A stretch of 64,000 bases of DNA from Streptomyces sp. NBC_01353 (GTDB lineage: Bacteria > Actinomycetota > Actinomycetes > Streptomycetales > Streptomycetaceae), in contig NZ_CP108352.1 in assembly GCF_036237275.1 (NCBI RefSeq), positions 2,542,001-2,606,000 of the forward strand, read 5' to 3'. Numbering within the stretch: the first letter of the stretch is position 1; each line of letters starts with the position of its first letter. Below are positions 1 through 8,777 of the stretch, piece by piece. The translations under genes and the position numbers were made by a program. The notes beneath the pieces were generated by a model, which saw only the letters and a list, made by a program, of their open reading frames with translations, was not told the origin of the DNA and ran no database searches.

Positions 1-565
1 CGATGGCCCAGATGATGAAGCCCAGGAACACCGAGCTGATCAGGATGCCGATCGAGCCGAGGACGATGCCCGCGGTCGCCATCCCGCCGTTGTTCGCCTC
101 ACCGCGCTGCACCTTCTTGCGGCCGATGATGCCGAAGACCAGGGCCAGGATGCCCAGGACGACCCCGAGGCCGTACATGCAGAAGCCGACGGTCGCGATG
201 ATGCCGAGCACCATCGCCGCCGTCCCCATCCCGTTGGACGGGGCCGCCTGCCAGCCGGTCTGGCCGTAGCCGCTGTATCCCGGATAGCCGGGGTAGCCGT
301 ACGCCTGCGGTGCGGGCGCGGCGGGTGTCGCGGCCGGGTAGCCGTACGCGCCGGGTGTGGTCGCGGGCCCCCCGGGGGCCACGGGTGGCGGCGGCACGTC
401 CCCGGCCGCCGGCATCGACGTCATCGTCGGCTGGTCGTGCACCGGCGGACGGTCCTGCGGCGCGGGCGTCGCCGGCTTGCTCAGTTCCACCCCGTCGCGG
501 TTCGGCGGAGCCCACGGGTCCGCCGGGTCGTACCCGCCCCGCGGCTGGTCGCTGTTGTCAGACAT
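1..565 (-). CDS. DUF4190-type membrane protein (3' end beyond window)
   Basis: The start is the ATG at 565 and the reading frame runs off the left edge with no stop, so only the first 188 residues are visible. Residues 1-110 are a disordered Pro/Gly/Tyr/Ala-rich cytosolic arm with Tyr-Gly-Tyr-Pro repeats at about 73-100. Two hydrophobic helices follow (about 114-148 and 162-188), joined by a short basic loop (GRKKVQRGEANNGG). This arm plus two helices is the DUF4190 layout common in actinobacteria; no biochemical role is known. It is divergent from the deaminase at 641. Confidence 0.8.
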   Translation of the reverse strand, partial: MSDNSDQPRGGYDPADPWAPPNRDGVELSKPATPAPQDRPPVHDQPTMTSMPAAGDVPPPPVAPGGPATTPGAYGYPAATPAAPAPQAYGYPGYPGYSGYGQTGWQAAPSNGMGTAAMVLGIIATVGFCMYGLGVVLGILALVFGIIGRKKVQRGEANNGGMATAGIVLGSIGILISSVFLGFIIWAI

Positions 566-640
566 GGGCCTCCCCCATCGTGGTCACGCCATGCTACGAC
601 CTCACCCCAATGGCGGACCGGCCCGGCCTACGATGATCCG

Positions 641-1666
641 ATGACCGATCTCCACTCCTTCATCGCGGGCCTTCCCAAGGCCGAGCTGCACGTCCATCAC
701 GTCGGCTCCGCCTCTCCGCGGATCGTCTCCGAGCTGGCCGCACGTCACCCCGACTCGAAGGTCCCCACGGACCCCGAGGCGCTCGCCGACTACTTCACCT
801 TCACCGACTTCGCGCACTTCGTCGAGGTCTACCTCTCGGTCGTCGACCTCGTCCGCACCCCGGAGGACGTCCGGCTGCTGACCTTCGAGGTCGCCCGGGA
901 CATGGCGCGGCAGAACATCCGGTACGCCGAGCTCACCATCACCCCGTACAGCTCCACCCGCCGCGGGATCGACGAGCGCGCCTTCATGGCGGCCATCGAG
1001 GACGCCCGCAAGGCCGCCGAGGCCGAGCTGGGCGTCGTGCTGCGCTGGTGCTTCGACATCCCCGGCGAGGCCGGTCTGGAGGCGGCCGAGGAGACCGCCC
1101 GGCTCGCGGTCGAGCTGCACCCCGAGGGCCTGGTCTCGTTCGGCCTCGGCGGCCCGGAGATCGGCGTAGCGCGCCCGCAGTTCAAGCCGTACTTCGACCG
1201 GGCGATCGCGGCCGGGCTGCGCTCCGTCCCGCACGCGGGCGAGACGACCGGCCCGCAGACGATCTGGGACGCCCTGAACGAGCTGGGCGCCGAGCGCATC
1301 GGCCACGGCACCAGCGCCGTGCAGGACCCGGAGCTGCTTGCGTACCTCGCCGAGCACCGGATCCCCCTGGAGGTCTGCCCGACCTCGAACATCGCGACCC
1401 GCGCGGTCGCCGATCTGGACCAGCACCCCATCAAGGAGATGGTGGCGGCCGGCGTCCTGGTGACGATCAACAGTGACGACCCGCCGATGTTCGGTACGGA
1501 CCTGAACAACGAGTACGCGGTCGCCGCCCGGCTCCTGGAGCTCGACGAGCGCGGTCTGGCCGCCCTCGCCAAGAACGCGGTCGAGGCGTCCTTCCTGGAC
1601 GAGGCCGGGAAGGCCCGCCTCGCCGCCGAGATCGACGACTACACGGAGACGTGGCTCGCGCGCTGA
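641..1666 (+). CDS. add: Adenosine deaminase family protein, probably 6-aminodeoxyfutalosine deaminase
   Basis: A 341-residue amidohydrolase of the adenosine deaminase family. Metal and catalytic residues are visible: HVH (H17, H19), HAGE (H198 ligand, E201 acid), GHG (H222) and SDD (D279/D280). The segment after HVH reads HVGSAS rather than the HLDGSL typical of true adenosine deaminases. I recall that Streptomyces proteins of this subgroup (COG1816) were shown to deaminate 6-aminodeoxyfutalosine in the futalosine route to menaquinone, and the genomic position matches that gene in S. avermitilis. The family is certain; the substrate is inference. The ATG at 641 gives the usual family length. 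Confidence 0.85.
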   Translation: MTDLHSFIAGLPKAELHVHHVGSASPRIVSELAARHPDSKVPTDPEALADYFTFTDFAHFVEVYLSVVDLVRTPEDVRLLTFEVARDMARQNIRYAELTITPYSSTRRGIDERAFMAAIEDARKAAEAELGVVLRWCFDIPGEAGLEAAEETARLAVELHPEGLVSFGLGGPEIGVARPQFKPYFDRAIAAGLRSVPHAGETTGPQTIWDALNELGAERIGHGTSAVQDPELLAYLAEHRIPLEVCPTSNIATRAVADLDQHPIKEMVAAGVLVTINSDDPPMFGTDLNNEYAVAARLLELDERGLAALAKNAVEASFLDEAGKARLAAEIDDYTETWLAR

Positions 1667-1694
1667 GCCGCGTCCCAGCCGCAACAATGGCCCC

Positions 1695-2417
1695 ATGGAC
1701 CACGGAGCCCTGGATCACGTCACTGTCGTAGGCCACCGCGGCGACCCGTACCGCGTGCGGGAGAACACGGTCCCCTCGATCGTCTCGGCGATCGAGCGGG
1801 GCGCGGACGCCGTCGAGATCGATGTACGGCTCACCGCCGACGGCGTCCCCGTCCTGCTCCACGACGACACCCTCGAACGGCTGTGGGGCCACGACCGGCC
1901 GCTGTCCGCGCTCACCCACTCGCAGCTGCGGGAGCTGACGTACGGCGGGGTGCCCACGCTGCGCGAGGCGCTGATCGCGGCCGGACCGCACCGGCTGATG
2001 CTCGACCTGCCCGGCGGGAACGAGGACTCGGTCCGCACGATCGTCGGCACGGTCCGCGAGTGCGGGGCCGCCGAGCGCGTGTACTACTGCGCGGGCGGGG
2101 TGGCGATGCTCCAGGTCCGGGCCGCCGACCCGGCCGCGGAGATCGCCCTGACCTGGACGACGCTTGCACCGCCGCGGGCCGTGCTGCTGGACGCGGTGAG
2201 GCCGCGCTGGCTCAACTACCGCTTCGGCCTGGTGAGTCGGGAGCTGGTGGAGCGGGTGCACCTTGACGGGTACCTGCTGTCGGCCTGGACCGCGGACACC
2301 CGGCGTTCCATGCGTAAGCTCCTGTCCCACGGGGTGGATGCGATCACCACCAACCGGGTGGACGCGCTCGCCGCCGAACTGCGAGCCGCCGAACTGCGAA
2401 GGGGAGACCACCGGTGA
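1695..2417 (+). CDS. Glycerophosphodiester phosphodiesterase
   Basis: A 240-residue GDPD-family TIM barrel that hydrolyses glycerophosphodiesters to glycerol 3-phosphate and an alcohol. The N-terminal HRGD (H14, R15), the RENT element (E23), EIDVRLTADG (E41, D43) and the acid/base histidine in LLHDDTLERLWG (H56) are all present. There is no signal peptide, so a cytosolic enzyme is expected. The last codons overlap the next gene's GTG (GTGA), which suggests translational coupling to the DUF574 methyltransferase. Confidence 0.88.
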   Translation: MDHGALDHVTVVGHRGDPYRVRENTVPSIVSAIERGADAVEIDVRLTADGVPVLLHDDTLERLWGHDRPLSALTHSQLRELTYGGVPTLREALIAAGPHRLMLDLPGGNEDSVRTIVGTVRECGAAERVYYCAGGVAMLQVRAADPAAEIALTWTTLAPPRAVLLDAVRPRWLNYRFGLVSRELVERVHLDGYLLSAWTADTRRSMRKLLSHGVDAITTNRVDALAAELRAAELRRGDHR

Positions 2418-3199
2418 CAGGGGCCGAGCGGATCCGGACCGACATCGCGCACAACGCCCGCGTGTGGAACTACTGGCTGGGCGGCAAGGACAACTACCCC
2501 GTCGACCGTGCGGTCGGCGACCAGGTCACCGGTCTCTACCCGAGCATCGGTGAAGTGGCCCGCGCGGACCGGGCGTTCCTCGGCCGGGCGGTGACGCATC
2601 TGGCGGCCGACGCCGGGGTGCGCCAGTTCCTGGACATCGGCACGGGCCTGCCGACGGCCGACAACACCCACGAGGTCGCCCAGCGGGTCGCGCCGGAGGC
2701 CAGGATCGTCTACGTCGACAACGACCCGATCGTGCTGACGCACGCCCGCGCGCTGCTGACCAGCGCCCCGGAGGGGGTCACCGAGTACATCGACGCGGAC
2801 GCGCGGAACCCGGAGCTCATCCTGGAGGCGGCGGCGCGGACGCTCGACCTGTCGCGTCCGGTCGCGGTGATGATGCTGGGCATCCTCAACTTCGTCCTGG
2901 ACGCCGACGAAGCCCGGAGCGTGGTCCGTACGCTCATGGACGCGATGCCGTCCGGCAGCCATCTCGTACTGACCCACCCCACCCTGGAGCCTGAGCTCGG
3001 CGGCGAGGGGAACGTGGCGGCGATGACGTTCTGGAACGAGAACGCGACCCCGCCGATCACCGCCCGCAGCCGCGCCGAGTTCACCTCCTTCCTGGACGGA
3101 CTCGACGTCCTGGAGCCGGGGATCGTCTCGTGCGCGAGCTGGCGGTTCGCCACGGCGAGCGAGGTGGCGCAGTTCGGCGCGGTGGGCCGCAAGCCGTAA
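2414..3199 (+). CDS. SAM-dependent methyltransferase, DUF574 family
   Basis: A 261-residue protein of the actinobacterial DUF574 (S-adenosyl methyltransferase) family. Signatures are the N-terminal NARVWNYWLGGKDNYPVDR, the glycine-rich motif I FLDIGTGLPT, the acidic YVDNDPIV at the end of strand 2, and a later HP(T)L segment. The acceptor substrate is unknown; the family is strongly expanded in Streptomyces. The GTG start overlaps the upstream stop by four bases, and its TAA shares one base with the kinase ATG (TAATG), so genes from 1695 to 5081 probably form one transcript. Confidence 0.85.
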   Translation: MTGAERIRTDIAHNARVWNYWLGGKDNYPVDRAVGDQVTGLYPSIGEVARADRAFLGRAVTHLAADAGVRQFLDIGTGLPTADNTHEVAQRVAPEARIVYVDNDPIVLTHARALLTSAPEGVTEYIDADARNPELILEAAARTLDLSRPVAVMMLGILNFVLDADEARSVVRTLMDAMPSGSHLVLTHPTLEPELGGEGNVAAMTFWNENATPPITARSRAEFTSFLDGLDVLEPGIVSCASWRFATASEVAQFGAVGRKP

Positions 3200-4413
3200 T
3201 GGGCATACGGGGGGACGTACGGGGGTGGTGGGAGCGGGCGCGGAGGGTGGCGGCCGGCCATCCTCCCCCGAGGCTTCGCATGGGGGTGTCCCCATCTCGC
3301 CTGCTCGCCGTGGACATCGGGATCGCGCTACTCGTCCAGGCGGCCATGACGATGCCGTTCGTGGTGCCGCGCGCGCCGGAGCTGGAGCCGGCGACCTGGC
3401 CCGCGTACGGGCTGACGACGCTCACCGTCGTGCCGCTGATCTGGCGGCGGCGCGCGCCGATGGCGGTGTTCCTCGCGATCATGGCGGCCAGTGCGCTGTA
3501 CAAGCTGGCCGTGGAGGGCCCCGGGCAGCCCCTTCCGTACACCGGGCTCGTCATCGTCTACACGATCGCCGCGATGTCGCCGCCGTGGAAGCGGCTGGCG
3601 ACGGGTCTGCTGCTGGTGGTCGCGGTGCCGGTGTCGGTGTGGCTCAACACCCGATCGGTGCGCGAACTGACCTTCTCCCTCTTCGTGTTCGCGGCGGCGT
3701 ACGTCTTCGGGCGGCTCACCGACGCCCGGCAGCGGGCCACGCGCGTGGAGGCCGAGCGGGCCGCGGCACGTGAACGGGCCCGGATCGCACGGGAGATGCA
3801 CGACATCCTGTCCCATGCGGTGAGCCTGATGGTCGTGCAGGCGGAGGCCGGACCGGTGGCCGTGCGGTCGGCGCCCGAGCGGGCGGAGGCCGCGTTCGAC
3901 GCGATCTCCGCGACCGGCCGGGACGCGATGGAACAGCTGCGCCGGATGCTGGGGGTGCTGCGGGAGGGTGACGAGCCCGGCGCGGACGCCCCGCGCGAGC
4001 CGCAGCCCGACCTCAAGGGTCTGCCCGATCTGGTGGAGCGGGTACGGGCCGGCGGGCTCGACGTCACCTACCTGACGACGGGCGGGGTGCGGGCCCTGCC
4101 GTCCGCCGTCGGGGCGACCGTCCACCGCATCGTCCAGGAGGCGCTGACGAACGTGGTGAAGCACGCCGGGGCGCGCACCGCCTCCGTGCGGCTGGCCCAC
4201 GAGGACGGTGTCCTGGAGATCGTGGTGACGGACGACGGCCGCGGTCCGCGGCGCGGTGCTCCGGCGGGCTCCGGCGGTCACGGGCTCGTGGGGATCCGAG
4301 AACGGGCGGCGGCGCACGGCGGCACGGCGGTGTACGGACCTGGGCCGGACGGCCGGGGCTTCGAGGTACGGGTCGAGCTCCCCGTAACCTCTCCCGCGGA
4401 GGTGGCGCGTTGA
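3199..4413 (+). CDS. Sensor histidine kinase (HisKA_3 / NarL-type)
   Basis: A 404-residue membrane histidine kinase. An N-terminal sensor of four to five hydrophobic helices (about residues 35-180) precedes the dimerisation/phosphoacceptor helix ARIAREMHDILSHAVSLM with the phosphorylated H201. A short HATPase domain follows, with an N-box (VQEALTNVVKHAG) and G-boxes (DDGRG, GHGLVGIRERA). No extracytoplasmic domain is evident, so the stimulus is probably intramembrane. It overlaps its response regulator at TTGA, a typical pair of unknown signal. Confidence 0.9.
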   Translation: MGIRGDVRGWWERARRVAAGHPPPRLRMGVSPSRLLAVDIGIALLVQAAMTMPFVVPRAPELEPATWPAYGLTTLTVVPLIWRRRAPMAVFLAIMAASALYKLAVEGPGQPLPYTGLVIVYTIAAMSPPWKRLATGLLLVVAVPVSVWLNTRSVRELTFSLFVFAAAYVFGRLTDARQRATRVEAERAAARERARIAREMHDILSHAVSLMVVQAEAGPVAVRSAPERAEAAFDAISATGRDAMEQLRRMLGVLREGDEPGADAPREPQPDLKGLPDLVERVRAGGLDVTYLTTGGVRALPSAVGATVHRIVQEALTNVVKHAGARTASVRLAHEDGVLEIVVTDDGRGPRRGAPAGSGGHGLVGIRERAAAHGGTAVYGPGPDGRGFEVRVELPVTSPAEVAR

Positions 4414-5081
4414 CGATCCGGGTGGTGGTGGCCGACGACCAGGAGCTGGTCCGCAGCGGTTTCTCGATGATCCTGGAGGGGCAGCCGGACATCGAGGTGG
4501 TCGCGGAGGCGGGCGACGGGGCCGAGGCGGTCGAGGCCGTGCGCCGGCACAACCCCGATGTGGCGCTGCTCGACATCCGTATGCCGCGCATGGACGGCAT
4601 CGAGGCCTGCCGGACGATCAGCGCCGAGTCGGCGTGCCGGACGGTGATGCTGACGACCTTCGACTCCGACGAGTACGTGTACGAGGCGCTGCACGCGGGC
4701 GCGAGCGGATTCCTGCTGAAGGACGTGCGCCGGGACGATCTGGTGCACGCGGTACGGGTGGTGGCTCGGGGCGACTCGCTGCTGGCCCCGTCCGTGGCGC
4801 GGCGGCTGGTGGCGGAGTACACCCGCCCGACCCGCCGCGCGCCCCGGCCCGATCCGCGCCTCGACGCGCTGACGGCCCGCGAGCGGGAGACACTGCTGCT
4901 GCTCGCGCGGGGGCTTTCCAACGCGGAGATCGCGGCGGAGCTGGTGGTGAGCGACCACACGGTGAAGACGCATGTGGGGAACGTGCTCGCCAAGCTGGGT
5001 CTTCGGGACCGGATCCAGGCGGTGATCTGCGCGTACGAGAGCGGGCTGATCACCGCCGGTTCTCCCCCGGCCGGGGGATGA
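4410..5081 (+). CDS. LuxR/NarL-family response regulator
   Basis: A 223-residue regulator paired with the kinase directly upstream. The receiver domain covers residues 1-120 with acidic pocket D9/D10, phosphoacceptor D55 (LLDIRMP), the conserved T/S and K105-type lysine in GFLLKDV. The C-terminal LuxR helix-turn-helix (LTARERETLLLLARGLSNAE, then VKTHVGNVLAKL) lies at about 155-215. The start is a TTG at 4410 inside the kinase stop codon, implying coupled translation. Confidence 0.9.
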   Translation: MTIRVVVADDQELVRSGFSMILEGQPDIEVVAEAGDGAEAVEAVRRHNPDVALLDIRMPRMDGIEACRTISAESACRTVMLTTFDSDEYVYEALHAGASGFLLKDVRRDDLVHAVRVVARGDSLLAPSVARRLVAEYTRPTRRAPRPDPRLDALTARERETLLLLARGLSNAEIAAELVVSDHTVKTHVGNVLAKLGLRDRIQAVICAYESGLITAGSPPAGG

Positions 5082-5183
5082 GCGGGGCGGGCGAAGATCC
5101 CCCGCTCCGGCGATCCGGTGATCGCCGCAGATCAGCAGGATGAGAGTCATCGAGAACACCGGCTCACATCCACGGAGTTGACC

Positions 5184-6359
5184 ATGAAGAGCACCACGCG
5201 CACGCTGCTGGCCGCCGCCCTCGTCCTGGGGGTCGCCGCGGGCCCGGCGGCTGTGCCGGCCGCCGCCACGGGCACGCCCGCCGCCGTGTCCGTACCGGCG
5301 TCGCATTCGGATGCCGCGCTCGAAGCGGCGATCGCCGGGCTGCCGAAGGCCCATGCCACGGCCGCGCTGGTACGGGTCGGGGGCACCGAGGGTGTCTGGC
5401 GCGGCGCCTCGGGCGTGCACGATCTGGCGACGATGCGCCCGGCCGACGCGGACGCCCGCTTCCGGGCCGGTTCGGTGACCAAGGTGTTCACGGCCGCTGT
5501 CGTCCTCCAGCTGACCGCCGAGGGGCGGCTGGACCTGGACCGCCCGGCCCGCTCCTACCTGCCGGAACTGATCCCGGGCCGGTACGGGAAGGTGACGGTC
5601 CGCCAGCTGATCAACCACACGCACGGCATCCCGGCGCCGGACTTCGCCGGCACGACGGTCGAGGAGTGGTACGCGAACCGCTTCGAGATCCACGACCCGC
5701 GGGAGATGGTCCGCTCGGCGACGGCAAAGAAGCGCGAGTTCGCCCCCGGCACCCGCCAGCACTACCTCAACATCGGCTACACCATCGCGGGTCTGCTGAT
5801 CGAGCGGGTCACCGGCGACACGTACGAGAACCAGGTCGCGGCGCGCGTCCTGCGGCCGCTGGGGCTGCGCGACACGTACTTCCCCAGGACCGACCCCCGC
5901 ATCAAGGGTCCGCACAACCACGGTTACCAGACGATGAAGCTGGACGACGGCACGACCGGGCTGCGCGATGTGTCGGTGTGGGGGACGACGGACGGCTGGG
6001 CGGCCGGCGACATCGTCTCGACGACGGCCGATCTGGAACGGTTCACGACCGCCCTGTTCCGCGGCCGGGTGGTGCGCGGCCCGCTCCTGGAGGAGATGTT
6101 CACCCTGCCGAAGGTCACGGACTTCACGAGCGGCGACCCGGCCGCGTACGCGGCCGGGCTGGCGATGAAGAAGCTCGGCGGGCGGGAGGTGTGGGGCAAG
6201 ACGGGCGGCCGTTGGGGCTACAACGCGGCGATCGCCTCGACCCGCGGCGGCTCGCGCACCCTGGTCTACAGCGTCAACGCCACGGACGCGAAGGGCCAGG
6301 ACATGAACAAGGTCGCGCTGAACGTCATGGTCGCGACCTACGGCGCGCCGACGGACTGA
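5184..6359 (+). CDS. Secreted serine hydrolase / beta-lactamase-fold D-alanyl-D-alanine carboxypeptidase-like protein
   Basis: A 391-residue protein with a clear Sec signal peptide (basic MKSTTR, hydrophobic core, Ala-rich cleavage region near residues 25-30). It has the class C beta-lactamase/DD-peptidase triad: SVTK (S97, K100), YLN (Y194, N196) and a late GKTGG. A HTHGIP element at about 145-150 is also typical. Likely substrates are peptidoglycan stem peptides or other D-amino-acid esters or amides; resistance to beta-lactams cannot be inferred. The start is chosen at the ATG that begins the signal peptide. The gene ends 22 bases inside the convergent gene at 6338. Confidence 0.87.
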   Translation: MKSTTRTLLAAALVLGVAAGPAAVPAAATGTPAAVSVPASHSDAALEAAIAGLPKAHATAALVRVGGTEGVWRGASGVHDLATMRPADADARFRAGSVTKVFTAAVVLQLTAEGRLDLDRPARSYLPELIPGRYGKVTVRQLINHTHGIPAPDFAGTTVEEWYANRFEIHDPREMVRSATAKKREFAPGTRQHYLNIGYTIAGLLIERVTGDTYENQVAARVLRPLGLRDTYFPRTDPRIKGPHNHGYQTMKLDDGTTGLRDVSVWGTTDGWAAGDIVSTTADLERFTTALFRGRVVRGPLLEEMFTLPKVTDFTSGDPAAYAAGLAMKKLGGREVWGKTGGRWGYNAAIASTRGGSRTLVYSVNATDAKGQDMNKVALNVMVATYGAPTD

Positions 6360-6883
6360 GGCGCTCCGGCCACAGCCTGTACCGCTTCAAGACGCTTGAT
6401 CATCCGGCGAACGACGAGCAGTGGGATCACTCCGAAGACGCCGAACGACATGTCGATGACGGACCACCAGAAGGGGATGTCCCGGATCGGGCCGCAGATC
6501 AGTGCGAGCGGGATGATCCCGGCGCAGGCGATCATCCCGAACTCGATCACCCAGATGTTCCGGACCGGGTCGCGGTAGGGGCCGTAGAACGCGACGGCGA
6601 TGACGAGGTGGGCGAAGGCCAGCCAGTCGGTGCCGTAGAGCAGGAAGGGGTACTGCGCGTCGGCGGTGTCGAGACCGTCCCGTACCCGCTCGATCCACTC
6701 CAGGAGCCCGGGGAAGAGCTCGGCCGCGGGGGCCGCCCAGGACGTCAACGCGTCCTCGAGGAGCCGGAGTTCGGTGACGAGCGGGAAGGCGGTGACCCCG
6801 CTCAGCACCAGACAGACGATGAAGACGACCAGCCACACACGGATACGCCTGAGAAGGGCTCGGGGCCCCTTCGTCTCGTTCAT
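6338..6883 (-). CDS. Hypothetical four-helix membrane protein
   Basis: A 181-residue protein with four predicted membrane helices at about residues 14-36, 80-98, 108-130 and 140-160. The loop between helices 1 and 2 is amphipathic and contains WAAPAAELFPGLLEW. I cannot assign a family with confidence. The 3' end overlaps the convergent serine hydrolase gene by 22 bases. Confidence 0.7.
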   Translation of the reverse strand: MNETKGPRALLRRIRVWLVVFIVCLVLSGVTAFPLVTELRLLEDALTSWAAPAAELFPGLLEWIERVRDGLDTADAQYPFLLYGTDWLAFAHLVIAVAFYGPYRDPVRNIWVIEFGMIACAGIIPLALICGPIRDIPFWWSVIDMSFGVFGVIPLLVVRRMIKRLEAVQAVAGAPQSVGAP

Positions 6884-6913
6884 GACAGCACCCTACGCCC
6901 GTCATGAACGCGT

Positions 6914-7474
6914 TCAAAAACCGGGGTGGCCGGTCACCTTCCGAGCGAGGGCGTGCGCGGCGACGGTCACTCCGCCGGCCACCGCGAGCCCCGTCACCAG
7001 GTCCCGCGCCCGCGTCGGCCTCAGCACACCGGCCCGCCGCAGCCGCCCGCGCGCCCAGAGCGTGAAAGGCACGACGATCAGCGGCGACGTCGCCGAGCCG
7101 GGCGTGTATCCGCGGACGGCGGCGGCCTGCGCCAGATGGACGAGGCCGTGCAGGCCGAAGCCGTTCAGCGCCGCCTGGTAGAAGGCCGACCGGCCGCCGG
7201 AGCACTGTCCGGCGACGGCCGCGGCGGCCACGACGGCCCCCACCGCCGTCACGGCAACGGCGAACTCCCGTTCGTCGACGCCCTCCACGACCTTCCACAC
7301 CGCCTCCGGGGCCTCCGGGAAGCGCTCGCGCAGCTCCGGCAGATGCTCCCGGAGCCAGCGGGGCCCGAGGAGGACCTCCTCGGTGTCGTGCACGGCCCAG
7401 GCGGCCAACAGGCCGTATGTCACAGCCGGGTTCACGGACGCGTTCGCGATCGTATTCACATCCGGGGAACTCAC
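6914..7474 (-). CDS. HXXEE-domain membrane protein
   Basis: A 186-residue protein of the HXXEE family, named for the motif seen here as HDTEE (residues 29-33). It has four to five hydrophobic segments and extra histidines in LHGLVHLAQ and near the C-terminus, suggesting an intramembrane metal site; the family has no known function. I place the start at the GTG at 7474, which overlaps the stop of the upstream PotD-like gene as GTGA. A longer GTG start at 7495 exists but would lie deeper in that gene. Confidence 0.75.
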   Translation of the reverse strand: MSSPDVNTIANASVNPAVTYGLLAAWAVHDTEEVLLGPRWLREHLPELRERFPEAPEAVWKVVEGVDEREFAVAVTAVGAVVAAAAVAGQCSGGRSAFYQAALNGFGLHGLVHLAQAAAVRGYTPGSATSPLIVVPFTLWARGRLRRAGVLRPTRARDLVTGLAVAGGVTVAAHALARKVTGHPGF

Positions 7475-8658
7475 AGACCGACGATCGAGTTCCACCTCTT
7501 CGCGAACTCCGTCCGCTCCTCCGAGGTGATGTCCCGGGCGATCGCAAGCCGCCCCCGCATCTCGCCATCGGGGAAGATCAGCGGGTCCTCGGCGAGGGCC
7601 GCCAGCTCCTCGTCGTCGGAGTCGGCCAGGACGTCACGGGCGGCGGGGACGGGGCAGACGTAGTTGACCCAGGCGGCGAGCTCGGCGGCGACCTCGGGCT
7701 CGTAGTAGTAGTCGATCAGCTTCTCGGCGTTGGTCTTGTGCCGCGCCAGGTTGGGGATCATCAGCGACTCGGCCCACAGTTCGGCGCCCTCCTCGGGGAC
7801 GACGAACTCGATGTCGGGGTTGTCGGCCTGGAGCTGGATGACGTCGCCCGAGTACGCCTGGCAGGCCAGCACGTCGCCGGTCGACAGGTCCTTGATGTAG
7901 TCGTTGCCGGTGAAGCGCCGGATGTGCCGGTTCCGTACGAGCCCCTCGATCTGCTCGCACACCGTGTGGAAGTCGTCGGCGGTCCACCGGGTCACGTCGA
8001 CGCCGTTGCCCTGCATCAGCAGCGCGAAGGACTCGTCCAGCCCGGACAGCAGAGTGACCTTCCCGCGCAGTTCGTCGTCCCACAGCTCCTTGACCGAACG
8101 GATCTCCCGGCCCAGCTTCTTGCGGTTGTACGCGATGCCGGTGATCCCGGACTGCCAGGGGACGGAGTGCAGCCGGCCCTCGTCGAAGGAGGGCGAGCGC
8201 AGCTGCGGGTCCAGGTACCGGGTGATGTTCGGCTGCTTCGCCCGGTCCATCTCCTGCACCCAGCCGAGCCGTACGAACCGGGCCGCCATCCAGTCGCTGA
8301 CGACGATGAGGTCGCGGCCGATCTCCTGGTGGTTCATCAGCGCCGGGCTGATCTTGCCGAAGAACTCGTCGTTGTCGTTGATCTCCTCGGTGTAGCGGAC
8401 GGAGATCCCGGTGCGGGCGCCGAAGGCGTCCAGCGTGGGCCGCTTCGAGGTGTCGTCGTCATCGGTGTCGATGTAGAGGGGCCAGTTCGCGAAGTCGAGC
8501 GTCCGGTCCCGCGCGGACAGGTCCCGCCCGGCCCGCTCCCCCGGCTCGACATAGGCGGCGGGCACTCCGCAGCCGGCGAGCACGGTCGCGGCCCCCACAC
8601 CGCCGATCCCGCGCAGCAGGGACCGGCGGGACATTGTGTTCCTGGCTGTCGCTCTCAC
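7471..8658 (-). CDS. potD: Polyamine (spermidine/putrescine) ABC transporter substrate-binding lipoprotein, PotD-like
   Basis: A 395-residue periplasmic-binding-protein fold. The N-terminus has a twin-arginine signal (SRRSLLRG) followed by a lipobox (VLAGC), so a Tat-exported lipoprotein is expected. The mature start DFANWPLYID and the later VRYTEEINDNDEFFGKI are typical of PotD/PotF. A second ATG at 8634 directly before SRRS is an equally good start. No cognate ATPase or permease is adjacent; the only coupled gene is the HXXEE protein. Downstream of the dehydrogenase but separated by a terminator, it probably feeds the same polyamine pathway. Confidence 0.85.
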   Translation of the reverse strand: MRATARNTMSRRSLLRGIGGVGAATVLAGCGVPAAYVEPGERAGRDLSARDRTLDFANWPLYIDTDDDDTSKRPTLDAFGARTGISVRYTEEINDNDEFFGKISPALMNHQEIGRDLIVVSDWMAARFVRLGWVQEMDRAKQPNITRYLDPQLRSPSFDEGRLHSVPWQSGITGIAYNRKKLGREIRSVKELWDDELRGKVTLLSGLDESFALLMQGNGVDVTRWTADDFHTVCEQIEGLVRNRHIRRFTGNDYIKDLSTGDVLACQAYSGDVIQLQADNPDIEFVVPEEGAELWAESLMIPNLARHKTNAEKLIDYYYEPEVAAELAAWVNYVCPVPAARDVLADSDDEELAALAEDPLIFPDGEMRGRLAIARDITSEERTEFAKRWNSIVGL

Positions 8659-8714
8659 CCGTGCAGCATCCCGGGCCCGCCGCGCAGGAACAATGGACGG
8701 TCCGTCGACCGAAC

Positions 8715-8762
8715 GGCCGCGGCCCCGACACCCTGTCGATCATGGGTGTCGGGGCCGCGGCC
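8715..8762 (-). terminator. Strong stem-loop downstream of the dehydrogenase gene
   Basis: A perfect 19-bp inverted repeat (8715-8733 with 8744-8762) with a 10-base loop lies 16 bases beyond the stop of the minus-strand dehydrogenase. No long T tract follows, as is usual for Streptomyces terminators. Confidence 0.8.
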
Positions 8763-8777
8763 GCAGAAGCCGGCGAT

